Assembly (NCBI GenBank): GCA_015680685.1
Contig: MNCI01004881.1
Location: forward strand, 690,733 to 754,732
Source: Gnetum montanum
Lineage: Eukaryota; Streptophyta; Gnetopsida; Gnetales; Gnetaceae
DNA length: 64,000 nucleotides
Reading direction: 5' to 3'
Positions 31,601-44,327 of the stretch are shown in pieces. How positions within the stretch are numbered: position 1 is the first letter of the stretch; every line of letters begins with the position of its first letter. The position numbers were made by a program, and so were the translations under genes. The notes below the pieces were generated by a model. That model searched no databases. It saw nothing but the letters and a program-made list of their open reading frames with translations, and had not been told where the DNA came from.

Positions 31601-31779
31601 AAGTGTGTTACTTTTAAGATTAGCTATCAACCAGTAGGTGCCCTCCTATTTTGTGAATGTTGTGTATAGGTACCTTTAAATTTAAGATATGTCAGCACAC
31701 TAACTTCATGCTTTAATAGATACACTATTAATGGCCCATGGATTTTGCACCATGTATCACTTTACACAATGCATGGAGC

Positions 31780-32150
31780 TTTCTTCCTCTTGATCTTTTC
31801 GAATGCATTTTCTTTAGAGATTTCAAGGAAAATATCTTGGATCCCTAATTGTGCATCAACAATGCTCAACTAAGCCCTTTCCATGATGATTGGAAAGTCC
31901 CCTGTTCAATTGTCCACTCAGATCATCAAAAAATTAGTTGGATAGGACCACCCACAAATGGTGGTCACAATGTCCTCCACTAGCCCTAAGGAAATAGTGG
32001 TGGACTAATCAACCAACTCAAGATGGATGTTTCTCTTCTTAAGTGGAGGCAGGTTCTAGGCTTTATACATCTCATGGGAAATTAGATTAACACTAGAACT
32101 TAAATCCAAAAAAGCCCTACAAGGCTCATTCCCAGTGATTTAAAGGTAAA
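31780..32150 (-). pseudogene. pol: Protease of copy C (D-S-G changed to D-L-S)
   Basis: The catalytic Asp codon lies at 32106-32104 (minus) in 'FLDLSSSVNLISHEMYKA'; the invariant Gly is Ser and the middle Ser is Leu. Downstream 'LGLVEDIVTTICGWSYPTNF' and 'DFPIIMERA' match the other copies. Several stops. Confidence 0.8.
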
Positions 32151-32246
32151 TAAGGGAACTTCTAGGATTATATAATTTCTTGGAAAGGTGACCAACTTTT
32201 ATCCAATTAGTTATCGCATGGGTTAACATAATGGTATGCAATTTGG

Positions 32247-32258
32247 GGGGGGGGGGGT
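32247..32258. repeat. G homopolymer (about 12 nt)
   Basis: A run of G within 'catgcaatttggg...tttg', in the gag-protease spacer of copy C. Likely length-variable and a possible sequencing-error site. Confidence 0.8.
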
Positions 32259-32899
32259 TTGTTTACTTTGAAGTGGACTTGAATGGATTAGATGTAGAGG
32301 ATGATGGAGAAATAGGGTTTCTAGATGTAGGGATATGTGAGGGTTTAGTTGGGCTATTAGTTTGAAAGAAAAGTCATTTCATGATCTAGTTTTTAAACCA
32401 CTCAGCTGAGGATCTAGTTGTAAGTTAATAGCCTTTGTTGCATTACATTGTTGTGGTTGAGGTGAAATTTCTCCCCGCATTGATGGAGAAAGTGGTAACT
32501 GGGTTGAGGGTGAAGGGACATATGAAAAAGAATGAGAAGGGTAATATGGATAGGGGGTTTTCCATCTAGTAGATGGAGAATGAGTTCTATAATACTATGT
32601 AGGGTAGTAGTGATGTTAGAAGGTGGCATGACTAGAAGAGTCACGTCGAGAAATGAGTTGTTGAACAGAGTACCCATATGGATCTAGTTGTTAGTAAGGG
32701 TACTGTTGCCTTGACGGTGGAATCCCCCATGATTGTGGGTGCTACCATTATTAGTACTACTCATACAGTTGTGGTGGAGCTTCACTTGGATAGTAGGCTT
32801 GTTGTTGGTGGAATTGCCTAGGATTGTCTTGAGGATAAGGTAATCTTATGGGTGCTTACCTTCTTTCAAGTCTAGGATTTAGAGTGTATACCCTAGACT

Positions 32900-34677
32900 C
32901 CTATAAGTGTAACATGATAGGGAAACACCATTTAGGATGTTCATTGGTAGATCTCACATCCACTATCATCATCTAATTCTATTTCCACAACTTCTTCTAT
33001 TGCAGTAGCTTTGCCATTACCCCTTTGGTAGGCATGTTCAACTTCTCTCTACCTCCTGCAATTACAATCACTGCTTTACTCTCTTGATTCTTTTACTATT
33101 ATTAGAGTAGTTTGGAATTTTTCATTCAAAGAGTCCCATAATTTATCAACCTTGGCCAATATATCAAAAAAATGTTTTTTAGGTTGACAAGGTCCACCTC
33201 ATCAAGTAGTGACTCCTCCTTGTTGTCGCAAAATCGAACCTCCCTTTTTCTAATGGAAGGATCCCTGCTATATTCCTCAATACTTTTGTATTTTCTTAAT
33301 TCTCCTTCTTTTGCTACTTTCTCTATCAACCTTTGGATCTGATGGGCTCTAAGTTCTGATAGTCTACCTTGGGCATAAACCCTAAGAATTCTTCTTATTT
33401 CTTATATGAGTCCATCTATGATGTGGCAAAGCTATTCCTACTAAGAATAACCATGGTTAGGGAATTAGTGTATGAGAGAATAGTATTTTCCCATAGCAAC
33501 CTCCAAGGGTTCATGTGTTCCTTGCTTCCATCCTTGGATTTGTCTTCTCAGATTAGACACTCAGGAGTATATCTGGTATTTATCATTGAACATCTCTAGC
33601 ATTGTACTCCACCTGTAGATGGATTTCGACTACAAGGATTGATACCAGCTTTTGACTTCTTTGATGAGTGTCTTGGGTAATAGATTTAATTTCTACAAAT
33701 CATTTTTAATATTCTGTAAGGCACAAGCATCATGAAAAGGTAGATGTGTTTACTTATTAGAGTTATATCCCCCCTCAAATCTCAAGATATTGTTCATGTT
33801 AGGTTGCTTGATTCTACTATCTTTAACATGCCATGTTGGGATTTTTACTACCTCTACAATGTTTAGCATGCTCCGAGTTGCCATTAAAGGCTCATCATCA
33901 TCATTATTTTGATGATGCCTATGATGTCATCTGCCATCCCTTCATTCATGGTGAGCCTGGCGATCATTATTTTTGTCCCACTATTCACCTTTATCATGGT
34001 TATCTTTTCTATGACGTCTGTTAGAACTAGAAGAGGAAGAAGAAGATGCAGACGAAGACAGTAAAGAGGGAGGAGGACTACCACCATCATGGTGTCTACC
34101 ACCTTCTTTACGCTTGTCATGACCATGTTTTTCAGCTTTCTTATCATCTTGATGATTGCTCAAGTCCCTGCTTTGACTCCAACTTTTTGCTTGAACTTGG
34201 ATTATTGATAGTGGATTGCAGCTTATGATTCAAGCCCCCATCACCAATATCAAGGGGTGGAGAATCTTCATGTTGAGAATCCCCAGAGGAAGGATTCTCA
34301 TTGTTCTTTTGGTTAAGCAGGAATATGGGATTGGTAAACTATTTCTTCTTCATAGCCTCATGATGCTTTTCTTGGTGTTGATCTCTCCTACATTGTGTTT
34401 TAGTGGGATGGTAGTCCTGGTAGTCATAATTGTGCACAACATACTCTTCTTGAAGATACCAAATGCCCAGCCTCCTAAGAGTTTAAAGTAGCACCCCAAG
34501 CACAGATTGATTGGGAGGCATTATAATGTTTCCCTCTATATCTTGCCACTGCAGTTGTTCATCTTGATGGAGGATGAAGGTGAAATTACGCACATATTCA
34601 TCTAGATGATTATATACCGCCTTGCATTCTTGAGGCATTGGTGGTTTAATATCATCACACTTATAAGAAGAAGACAT
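32900..34677 (-). pseudogene. gag: gag of copy C
   Basis: Start at ATG 34677 (MSSSYKCDDIKPPMPQ), with the family N-terminal block 'FTFILHQDEQLQWQDIEGNI'. The Ser-rich basic segment (34160-33980) and the 'GELRKYKSIEEYSRDPSIRK' region (33329-33126) follow. The C-terminal Cys cluster near 32930 is eroded. Multiple stops and probable frameshifts; plus-strand ORFs across this area are shadows. Confidence 0.82.
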
Positions 34678-34800
34678 TTTGCAATTATAATAAAAATAAG
34701 TGTGCTTAAATTATTATATTTATTTTGAGAATGATTTTGACCTTAGGGTTTGTCCAATGATGTTAATGATTTTCACTATGCCTAGATAGCACATAGGGTT

Positions 34801-36059
34801 AATTCTAAAATTTTCAAATTTTTTTAAGGCTCTATTGAATGCAATTATTGACAACTATTAACTAGCCAAAATAGAAGCTCATACTTTGTCATTTACGAAG
34901 CATTTTTGGTAGTGTAATAAGATTTTCATTTACAAAATTACTTGTTGAGCTTAGAGGGTTTGAACAATTCATAGCTACATGGAATTAAAATAGCTTTATT
35001 GTGAAGTATTTTCTTGTGTTAATTTATCTTGCCTAAATATTTGAGATTTCATACAAATCTAATTTCTTTTCTTTCTTTTTCTAAGTCCATTGAATCTCAC
35101 TCTATTTCTAGTTTTCTTGTGGAATTTTCTCTTGAGGGGGAAATTAGGAGTACATTGGTAGAATTATGCTCAAACATTTTTGTAAAATTTATTTAGTATA
35201 AGTAATGTATTATAGAGACTATATAGACTAAGAGACTTGATAAAATATGAACCTTCAATAACTCATACTATTTGACAAAGTTAGTTAAATTTTTTTTATG
35301 ATAGCCAATTATAGTTTCACACATAACCTAACCATTTCAACATTCACAATAGCAAATACATACTCATGTTTAGTATGTTTTATAACTACTAAGTCTATCT
35401 GGAGGTATTTGGCCTTTCTAGAGACCAACAAACACCTAAACCCTATTTGAAGAACACTTTTGTTTTCCATGATCCCAAAGGTCACGAGATCTAGAGGCCC
35501 ACAACATTGGTGATCTAGTCCCAAACAATCACTAATAGTTCTTTTAGCACTAGAAGAGGGTAGTTTGTCACCTAAGTTCATAAGCCTGATAGTCCTAGCA
35601 TGTCAACAATTCTTTTGGTGCCAGAAGGAGGGAAGAAAATTGGTTACCTAAGTTCATTCAAAGAGATCAATATCCCTAGCATACCAACAATTCTTTGTTG
35701 CTAGGAGAGCTTGAAAGAAAATTAGATATTATTTTCAGTCCATGACCAAACAAACTAATTGTTGCGAAGATTTCAAAGGTTCCAAAGAATTTTCTAATTA
35801 TAGGGCTAATTATTCATCAAAATAAGAATAGAATATGGTTGTTGAGTTTGGAAAAACTAGTGGAGTAAAGACTAGGAGAATAAGAAGATCACACCTTCTC
35901 TCTAGTTTATTATTTTATAAGAGAAAGTCAAAATAATATAAAAGTTCAACAATCAAAAGGAATTCTAATAGGATGGAAAATCCTTGGCAAAGAGTTACAC
36001 CATTAGGATTTCAAACTAAAATGATATTCCTAAGGGACTTTACAAATATTTTTCTGAGC
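34801..36059. other. Unassigned AT-rich stretch with a degenerate repeat
   Basis: No gene recognised. 35515-35735 holds about three diverged ~85-bp units around 'cctagcatgtcaacaattct' and 'ggtgccagaaggaggg'-like motifs. The motif resembles a PBS region and could be the leader of remnant F, but no LTR could be matched. Confidence 0.4.
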
Positions 36060-37140
36060 CTTTTATTCCTTACAAAGCTTACTTAGTTGAAGAATACCTT
36101 CACTTATTTGATTTAGCTTTAGCTCATGCAAATGTTCAACACTAAGATCAAGCTTGTAGGTTATCTATAGCAAATTTAAAAGATATGGCTTAGATTTGGT
36201 ATTCAAACTTGCCAAGCAACAATATCACAAGTTGGGATGATATGAAAATCTTTTCTTGGCCCAATTTAGCAATTAATTGGATCAACAACAACTATACTAT
36301 GGGCTAGTACAAACTAAGCAAGGAGTTAAAGAGTCAATTAGAGATTTTAGTATGAAATTTCAATGAAGTTGTGGACTCTTTCAAAGACAATATAGACCAT
36401 TAGATGAAATGCTTAGAGATACTTATCTTAAGATAGTGAATCCCAATATTTTAATCTAGTTGAGGAGAATTGCAAACTTGCAAATGTTGAATGACTACTT
36501 TAGTGAAGCTATATAGTTAGAAAAATAGTTGAACTTAAATCATGAAGAGATTATCACAACTTAAAAAATAAAAGAAAAAAATGATGATTCCTATGAAATA
36601 TTTTTCTTAACTTAAAGCATTACTAGGGTCATCTCATGTTAAAATAGAGCAATAGGTAGAAAGCAAAGAATCTAAAAAATGATAGTTAATGAGAGACTTG
36701 TTCAACAAAGTAGTGAAACTAGAAAAAGATTTGGCAAAAGTTAAAATCCACTAAAAAATATAAGCATCAAGATACTAAACTAGTAGAAGATAATAATGAG
36801 AGTGATCTTGTTATGTTGAACTTCCTCGATATTGAATTCAATAATGAGCTATCTAGTGTTCATTAAACAAGCAAATCTTCTAATAATGGATCTAATGATA
36901 CCTCTTCACTATCAAGTTATGAAGAGGATATATCATCAGATAAGGAGTGGAATAATAGTGAAGAAAATGGAGATAATTTATGATCAAAAGAAAGATTAAC
37001 CACTTCCAAGCCTCCAAATGTCATTTCTAATCCATCTACTAAGAGACAGATTTTTGAACCAAGTAGGAGAGAGAAAAATAAAAGTAAAGAAGATAAAGTA
37101 GACCAAAGTACTCAAAGTCAAACTTTTAATAAATGGATGA
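36060..37140 (+). pseudogene. gag: gag of remnant F (different Ty3/gypsy lineage)
   Basis: Translation across stops gives 'VEEYLHLFDLALAHANVQ', 'WYSNLPSNNITSWDDM', 'SIRDFSMKFQ' and 'YRPLDEMLRDTYLKIVNPNI'. This is the order of a Retrotrans_gag domain (W..LP..I.SW, then a QRPxE-like region). It is unlike the Athila-type gag of copies A-E. The tail is acidic and Ser-rich with a Lys-rich end. Confidence 0.65.
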
Positions 37141-37284
37141 AAAAATCAGGTTTTTAGGGAGATGGAAAGTATAATCTAATGGAAGATCTTAACAATGTCA
37201 GGGCCAATATTAGTATATATTAATTGTTATAGATAGGGGATCAGTAAAGAAAGGCTTTAGAGTTCATTAAAAGTAAAAAGAAAG

Positions 37285-37859
37285 TTGGAGAATCAAAATG
37301 AAGCTGTGTCTAACATTGATAAGATATCCAAAACTAGTTATGATTATACTCCTGATAAAGAAGCTCCCCCTTTTCTTCTAAAAATGAAGTTAAAGGAAAA
37401 ATATCTTCACAATTGTTTAGTTGATTTTGAAGCTACCTCTACTATTATGCCATTGTTCATATGCAAAAAACTTGGTTTGACTCCCGAAAAATCCAACAAA
37501 AAGATCATTCAAGTGGACAAGAGTAGAGTGAATATTGTTGATCAATTATCAATGTTCTATTAGAAATCACTTCTGAACCCCATATAAAAAGTAGAGTAAT
37601 TATTCAAGTGGCAGATATACCAGATTCACATAGTCTTTTGGTGGGTAGAAGTTGGAGTAAGAATTTCTTAGGATACATATCATTAGATTATTCACATATG
37701 TGGCTACCTTGGAAAGAGGAGCCGAATCAAATATACATTTAAAGTGAACCTTTGATGAATAAAAACATTACTTTAAATGGAAATAATAATGTCATTGAAA
37801 CAAGAATTTTTGAAACTAGACTTTTCATACTTCAAGAAGTTGATAACTTGGGAAAAGAG
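37285..37859 (+). pseudogene. pol: Protease region of remnant F, cut by copy E
   Basis: Open for 92 codons (37285-37563): 'APPFLLKMKLKEKYLHNCLV' then DFEATSTIMPLFICKKLGL. This aligns with the plant retroelement protease motif D-S-G-A-S-S-N-x-M-P; the Asp is kept but S-G is F-E, so the active site is destroyed. After a stop, 'IIQVADIPDSHSLLVGRSWS' and 'WLPWKEEPNQI' continue the domain to the point where copy E begins. RT and later domains of F are not seen on the other side. Confidence 0.7.
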
Positions 37860-38851
37860 TAATAAGCAGCTGATACCCCTATGTCCAACCATATGAATCA
37901 AAAGTGTTCACACATGATCCAATCAAATCCCATGGATGGGATTAGTCATGGCACCTAGATTGTTAAGCATTGATTGTAGGATGCTATCTTCCCACTTGAA
38001 TGAGTGGTAGCTTTGTCATGTATGATTTAGTCCAAAGTGAGGCATATGATAATTGATGTTGTTAGGCACATTTTAATCCTAGTGATAAACATAATTAATA
38101 ATGAAATTTAATCTTAAATCTAAGTAATGATGGTAATGTAGATCTACTCTAGCCTAGAGTGATGAGCATCTGGTCCTGGCTTACGGTACAAGTCTTGGGC
38201 TCATGTAACCATTACTAGGTTACCAAGCGTTATGCTACTAGGTAAACCAAGCAATAACATTATTGTGATTACCAAAAAATTACACTTAAATACTCAAAAC
38301 CAATTGTACTCATTCTACTTTACTAAGGAAGAAGAAAGTAAAATACTTGGAAATGTAAATAATTAAATTATGAAAACAGTAAATATTATGCTAAGTAAAA
38401 TAGTAAAATTAAGTGGATGCTACAATGATGAAAAGAAATCTCAGTCTTTATTTTCAGTCATGAACTGTGTCCAAGTACATTTTACTTGAATAAAGATTCT
38501 ATACAATTACTTAACACCACATTGTAAGCATTCACTCTATCACTATAACTACAAAAATAAACTAAAAGAGTCTACCTAAGGATGGAATGAAAATTTCTCT
38601 GGATCCATGCATCCAAGTGCTATATTTATAGGCTACACACATCCCACGATATTAGATCTACGATGCTGTAGCTTATGCTATAATATCGAATATATGACAT
38701 TGTAGATAGGATATCATAGTTACGATATCATTGGTGGACAAAAATTGACTTTTTGTCAAACAGATGTGATATAGCATCAACAATGTCACATCAACGATAT
38801 TGCATCCACGATATACCATCAGTGATATCCCAGCTAATTGATGATTCATCA
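37860..38851 (-). repeat. 3' LTR of copy E
   Basis: The minus-strand start TGATGA is at 38851-38846 and the end is at 37860 (TAATAAGCAGCTGATACCCC on the plus strand). TATAAATA (minus) is at 38630-38623. U3 contains many GATAT/ATATC motifs (38645-38835). Confidence 0.82.
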
Positions 38852-41380
38852 TACCCCAACAACTAACTAAAAACTCATCCTTGAGTTAACAAGATAGGAT
38901 CGAGCTTCCTTTACAAAATTGGAAAGGTATGAGATTATTAACTAACTCTAACTACTTACTGACTTTGAGTGCCATAGTGGTTTGTACAAAAAATTACATT
39001 GTTACATGATAAAAAAAAAATAAAAGTTAAGATGTCTCGATGTAGTTCTTATTTTAGGTGGTGGTGGCTCTTCCATCGACTTCTTCCCTTTGTTGTCAGG
39101 CTTCTAGAATTGATATTTGTTCAGAAGCACTTGAATTTTTTGCTCTTCTATCCTTGTCTTCTTTTCCATTTCTCCCTCTACTAAGTATGGCACAGAGACT
39201 CCCTTAGTTTTAACTATTACATTGGCTTGTTTATTTCATCAGAATTGGTACATTTTTCCTAAGTACCATTCACCATTGTTGGTTAGTGTGGGCCATAATG
39301 GAGATGCTTGGAGTTGTATCTTTATAGCTTCCAAGTTGTGAAGGTCCTTCTTCTAGTGGTCTCTTTGAGGCCATCTATAATCAACAAGGATTTGAAATTA
39401 TTAGCATGTTCTTATCAATTCTTAGTACTTTTCTACCTTGCTCATACCCTTGGTTAGATCAAGTTATTATCCTATTATGATTGTAGAGTTTGAAAAATTT
39501 TCAAGAAGAAATCCCTTAGGTGTTATATCTTTTAGTTACTTATGACCTTCTATCATTTTCCTTGCTTATTATGACCTAAAATAGTTAATATGGTCTATTA
39601 GAAGTATTATTTGAATCTTTCTGGCCTTAGTTTGATTGATTGACTTTAAGGTTCTTATTATCTCCTTATACTTACCTTTATAATATCTTTAGGGTGTTAG
39701 GAATTTGTGGCTCAAATTTTGAAATTTTTGTTCACCTATATCATTCAGTGCATCCCCCCACCTCCCATGACTAAGTTAAGTGCTCTGGGATTAATGGGAT
39801 TGAAGAATTTTGGAAATTGGAGATATGAGGGTGAAGTTATGGCCTTTGGAAGCTAGTGGGAAAGAGTGTTGAAGAAAAAAATTGCAAAAACTTCTCTTTC
39901 TATAAAAGAGAGATTTGAAAAATTTCACTAACTCCTACACGTATATATACTATTTTTATATGCATGACATCATAGATCATACATTGTAGATACATCACCA
40001 TTAAAAATTTCAAATTTTTCATTAATTTTTCTTGGAAAAAATGAGTTCGATGGAATGTCTAGAAGATGTAAATCTTGTTTAAAGGATTATGGGCCATGAG
40101 TGATGCACAATTTTCAACAATTTAGCATTCAAGGTTCATGAAGAAGGAATCTTAAGCAATGAAAGTTTATAGTATGGATAAGAAATGAATAATGGATTTC
40201 TAATGTATCAATAGATTATTAGATGATATGGGAAGTTTATTAGATGTTTTGGAAGGCAAAAGATGCTATGGAATTGCTTAGCAAGTATAAGATACAATAG
40301 TTATACAAGTGGGTCCTCCCCACAACAAGCTCTAGCCCTTAGTGCCCTTGTATAACCATGCCTAAAAGTGTCGTTAGGCAATCAAGGAGTTGAATGTAGG
40401 ACATACTTGTTTAGAAAAACACACATGTTAGTATCACCAGATTGGGAAAATAATGCTATATTATACAAAATCAGAAGTTATGATTAAATATACAGTGATG
40501 TGATATGAAATGTAGAAAGGATTGTTGAAATTAGGATGTAAGGTATCTTACCATAGGAATAATGAATCCTTATGTGTTATTGATGATTAAGGTAATCATT
40601 AGCTCTTCTTTCCAAGATTCAAACCAAGTCCAACCACTTTCCAGTGATATCACATTATAAGAATACCACTATTACAAGAAGCATTACTACTTGATGTATT
40701 ATCTAAGGGAGAAGCTTACTCATTGTACTCTTTATTACTATTATTATTTAGATTCTTAAGAAGTTACCTATCTTCAGGCATGGGTAACATGTCTTTCTAG
40801 TGACATGGTAAGGCAACACTTATTATACTCTTACTCCCATTTTTTGTTAGATATACAAGGATATAATACTTTCTTAGTAATAGGATAGAACTCATAGCAG
40901 GAATATGAGAAAATCCACAAATTGCCCTTGGTCTCATAGCATTTACATTCCCACTTGGTTCTTCACTTTTCTATCTAGGAATAATGATCATAAATTTATT
41001 CTTAGTTGATGGAAAAAATATCATTATGGCCATGGTGAGAACCTCTTATTATTGGAATGGATGGATGGATGTTGTTGTCTCACTATATAAACAATTTGTT
41101 CCTTATGATTTGATAACATAGCAAAATCTTCACAACATTAGGCTACATCTTTCATTTATTGTATGATGTCTTATTAGTAGTGAAAATTATGTACAAAGGA
41201 TTTGAAAACAAAGTATGAAAGAAATGGAAAAGATAGTAAAAATTGGGAAAAAGTGCAAAGAATGAAAAATGTAAAAGAAAATGAAAAAGTATAAAAGACT
41301 AAGAAAAGATCAAAGAATGTGAAAAATGAAAAAATTTGTAAAACAAAAAAGAAAAAGAAAAATCACCTATAACTCCTGAA
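38852..41380 (-). other. 3' region of copy E
   Basis: Reverse-oriented, alignable by landmarks to 48737-50621 of copy D (the A-rich block 41210-41360 is the post-pol T-rich tract; 'gatggatggatgttgttgtctcac' split around 41060 matches the 'gtgagtccatg' landmark). Too diverged for ORFs. No domain recognised. Confidence 0.5.
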
Positions 41381-41381
41381 A

Positions 41382-41711
41382 TCAAAGTAAAGTATCTTCC
41401 TCATGATTGATTTCATGGGTGTGTATTTGGAAAATGCTCCCTAAATCTCCTAGGTCATACACTATAGGCAAGTCACCTACCATCTTTAGTGATGTAACTT
41501 TTCTATCATTATCCCATGTAATTGTGATAGTAGTGGAGTTATGATCACCTAAATCCTTGTTCTTTTTTCCTTTTGGTGTATGATTATGAGTTATTGATTT
41601 CTTTTTTGGGTCCTTATTTGAAGTCATTTTCTTAGTTTTGGAATTAGTGAGTGTTTCAAATGTTTCCATGCATGTGTTAGATAGTTGTTGGTTCTTAGTT
41701 AGTGACCACAA
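41382..41711 (-). CDS. Unrecognised 109-codon ORF in copy E
   Basis: Open from 41711 to 41382 (minus), Thr/Lys/Asn-rich, with 'TSNKDPKKKSITHNHTPKGK' and an acidic end. It lies between the gag spacer and the 3' region where pol should be. I do not recognise it. It may be remnant polyprotein, foreign filler DNA, or chance. Confidence 0.3.
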   Translation of the reverse strand: MWSLTKNQQLSNTCMETFETLTNSKTKKMTSNKDPKKKSITHNHTPKGKKNKDLGDHNSTTITITWDNDRKVTSLKMVGDLPIVYDLGDLGSIFQIHTHEINHEEDTLL

Positions 41712-42539
41712 GGTGTCTTTTGGTTTGGTGGCCTCTCTTGTTTTGGTTGTATATACTAGTTGTTTATTGTTGTTGTTGTGGACTAAAATGGTAATTGTGT
41801 TGATGTTCTGGAGTGTCGGTCCACGATTTCACCCTTTGCTTTCAACAATAATGCATGGAATTCCCTATCTCTCCACAATGATAGGTTTATCTATTGTGTT
41901 TTGAACTGGAGTGGTAATGGATGTTGGCTCTTGCATAGGATTAGAAGATATTATTTTGGTAAGAAAGGATGTTGCACTAGGTTGGCCCTGTGCTAGTTTT
42001 GATGAATTAGTAGGTCTATGAGTTTTGTGCCCATGTGAGGAAACTATCCTAAAGAAAGGAAATTTTTTAGACTTTTATTGAGATCTACTAACAATATCAT
42101 TTCCTTGTATGTTCATAGCACAAGTGACATTCTTTTGTTGATGTTGTGATGCCAATCCTCTTTGTGCTTTCGGCAAAGACATATGGTGGAGGGATGTATG
42201 AGAATATTGAGGAGGTTGTGGATGATAAGAGGTTTAAGATGGTGATCCCACAAGGGATGCTATAGGTTGATTATATTTATGAGAGTAATAGTAGTGATTT
42301 GAGGTAGAGGAAGTAGAACCATTTGGAGAAACAAGTTGTTAAACATAATATCTGCAAGGTTCTGGCTAATAGTAAGGGTAGTGCTAGTTTTATGATAGCC
42401 TCCTCCATGACTATGGGTTTTTCCACTGCGTTTGATAGTAGTGTTGAGGCTAGTAAGAAGTTCCATAGTATATAATTACCTTGTGAGTAGGGAAATTTCC
42501 TAGGAATTTACTTTTGTACAAACTTGGGATTCAAAGTAA

Positions 42540-44060
42540 AAGCCCAATACTCATGTAAATGCAACATGACAGGCAATAGCCCTTTGGATGGTCATATAGG
42601 CAGATGTCATATTCATCATCCTTTCCTATAGTTGAGTCTATAGCCTCTTCTCCTACAGATGTTTTCCTTTCTTGTTGATAAGTGTTCTTACATGTTTCTT
42701 TGTTCTTTTTCCTCTTCTTACTTTGCTCACTATATTCTTGTTGTGTTACTATCTCCTCTATGGTTTTCACATAGGTCGTAACTTTGACATTTATCAACTC
42801 AAACATTTAATCTATCCTTACTTCAAGCTTAGTGATAAACTTTTGTATTGGTAGGGTTTGTTGTGAAATCACCTCATCTAGAGCTACCTTTTTTCCCTCA
42901 TTATAGATATGGATCCCTTTCTTTTGAAGAGTTGGATCCCAGTTATATTCCTCTACATTCACTAGTTTCCATAGCTCTCCTTCTTCTTTTGCCACCTACT
43001 TGATTAGCCTTTGTATTTGCTAGGATTTCAATTCAAATAATTGACCTTGAGCATAAATCCCAAGGGTCTCTCTCGTTTGGTTATGAAGTCCATCTATTAT
43101 ATGGAAAAACTAATTTTCTTGAGAAAATCCATGGCTTGAACATCTATGTAGTAGAGAATAGTATCTATCCAAGGCCATATAAGGGTTCATGATTTCCTTG
43201 ATTCCACCCTTGGATTTTTTTTCTTGATTTGGACACTCTCTTGTAGGTTTGGTATTTCTTGTTGAAGAGCTCAAGCATTGTTGACCATCAGTGGATTGAA
43301 TTTGATTCCAATGATCTATACCAACTTTCAGCTTCATCAAATAGTATCATAAGAAAGAGCTTAATCTTTTGCCACTCGCTCTGGATATTATACATGGTGA
43401 AAACATCATGAAGGGCTTGTAAGTAATGTTGTGGATTAGAGTAATAGTGCCCCACATATTTAGGAATGTTATTCATATCAAGTCTTTTGATGCAACTTTC
43501 CCATTGATGCCTATGGGGTATTCTAACTGCCTCCGTTATCTGTGTCATGCCCCAAGTAGCCAACAAAGGTCAATCATCATTAGACATGTCATGGTGATGC
43601 CTTCTATTTTTATTTGTTTGATTATGATAATCTTGTTTATTATTACTTTGATGATCTCATCTATTTCTACTTCTATCTTCATCTTGATCATGATTTCTAT
43701 ACCTATGTTCATCTTCTTCAGAACTAGATGTGGAAGAGGAAGAGGAAGATGGTGAACTGGGAGAATTTTCATGGCTTCTATATTTTCCCCTATGGTCCCT
43801 TTATTTATCTCTTATAGGTTTAGAGGAGGTCCTAGGCCTTAAGGCCATCCTTGTTCTAGGACTTACTCCATCTCCTCTAGGATTGTCTACATTAGTTGAA
43901 CGTAGTTTCTAAGTGTAGTGAGGATCGAATTAAGCATATGAAACCCCTACTTATGGTTGTTTACTCCATTTTTTCTCAGTACAGGTCCTATCATTTCTCC
44001 TACTAGTGTTTTCATCATATGATGCATTCTTGATCCTTTGTGAAGAAGATATGGTTTTAA
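42540..44060 (-). pseudogene. gag: gag of copy E
   Basis: The expected start codon is ATA instead of ATG near 44055 ('TISSSQR'). The Ser/Arg-rich middle is at 43772-43545, the gag core at 43566-43110 with 'LDMNNIPKYVGHYYSNPQHY' and 'WQKIKLFLMILFDEAESWY', and the charged C-terminal part with the Cys cluster 'YDICLYDHPKGYC' at 42806-42531. A frameshift near 43290-43340 splits the core. Confidence 0.8.
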
Positions 44061-44151
44061 CATGTGTGACTCAATATTTTATAAAAGATAAATCATTAAT
44101 ACCTTAATAGTGGTTATTTATGATACAACTAATCTAGATACCTAGTACCAT

Positions 44152-44169
44152 CCCTAGCAATGGTGTTGA
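44152..44169 (-). promoter_or_regulatory. Primer binding site of copy E (degenerate)
   Basis: The plus-strand sequence is CCCTAGCAATGGTGTTGA, adjoining the LTR end TGATGAGC at 44170. It is the copy D PBS with transitions only. Confidence 0.65.
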
Positions 44170-44248
44170 TGATGAGCGGTAGGTACCCCTATGCCCAACC
44201 ATATTAGTCATGAGTGTTCATGTATGATTTGGTCAAACTCCATGTGTT

Positions 44249-44327
44249 TCGTTTGAAAACCTCAGTGGTTGGAACACCAAGAGGTCTGTGAGCATATAGC
44301 CTAACCTCAAATCCATGCGAGGGTCAT
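44249..44327. other. Short unassigned segment between copies E and D
   Basis: About 80 bp that matches no LTR in the window. Copy D inserted at its right end (gtcat 44323-44327 duplicated at 51415-51419). It therefore belongs with the sequence right of 51420 as the pre-insertion DNA. Confidence 0.6.

Larger units (their letters stand above)
26383..34800 (-). mobile_element. Copy C: Athila-type LTR retrotransposon, interrupted by copy B, 5' end lost
   Basis: Read right to left: gag (34677 to ~32900), spacer, protease, RT, RNase H, a broken integrase, 3' region, PPT and 3' LTR (27029-26383, continuing at 18293-18145). At the right end homology stops near 34800 within the leader ('ctatgcctagatagcacataggg'); the PBS and 5' LTR are missing. 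All domains have stops and frameshifts, and the integrase core is replaced by a hairpin. Confidence 0.88.
37860..44248 (-). mobile_element. Copy E: Athila-type element, minus strand, pol deleted, 5' LTR truncated
   Basis: Read right to left: a ~79-bp stub of 5' LTR (44248-44170), PBS (44169-44152), gag (~44060-42540), spacer, an unassigned ORF (41711-41382), 3' region (41380-38852) and a complete 3' LTR (38851-37860). Protease, RT, RNase H and integrase cannot be found. It is inserted in remnant F on the left. Confidence 0.8.

Noticed and set aside
35309-35581. 90-codon minus-strand ORF
   Set aside because: No recognisable motif, no conserved neighbour, overlaps the degenerate leader-like repeat; probably chance.
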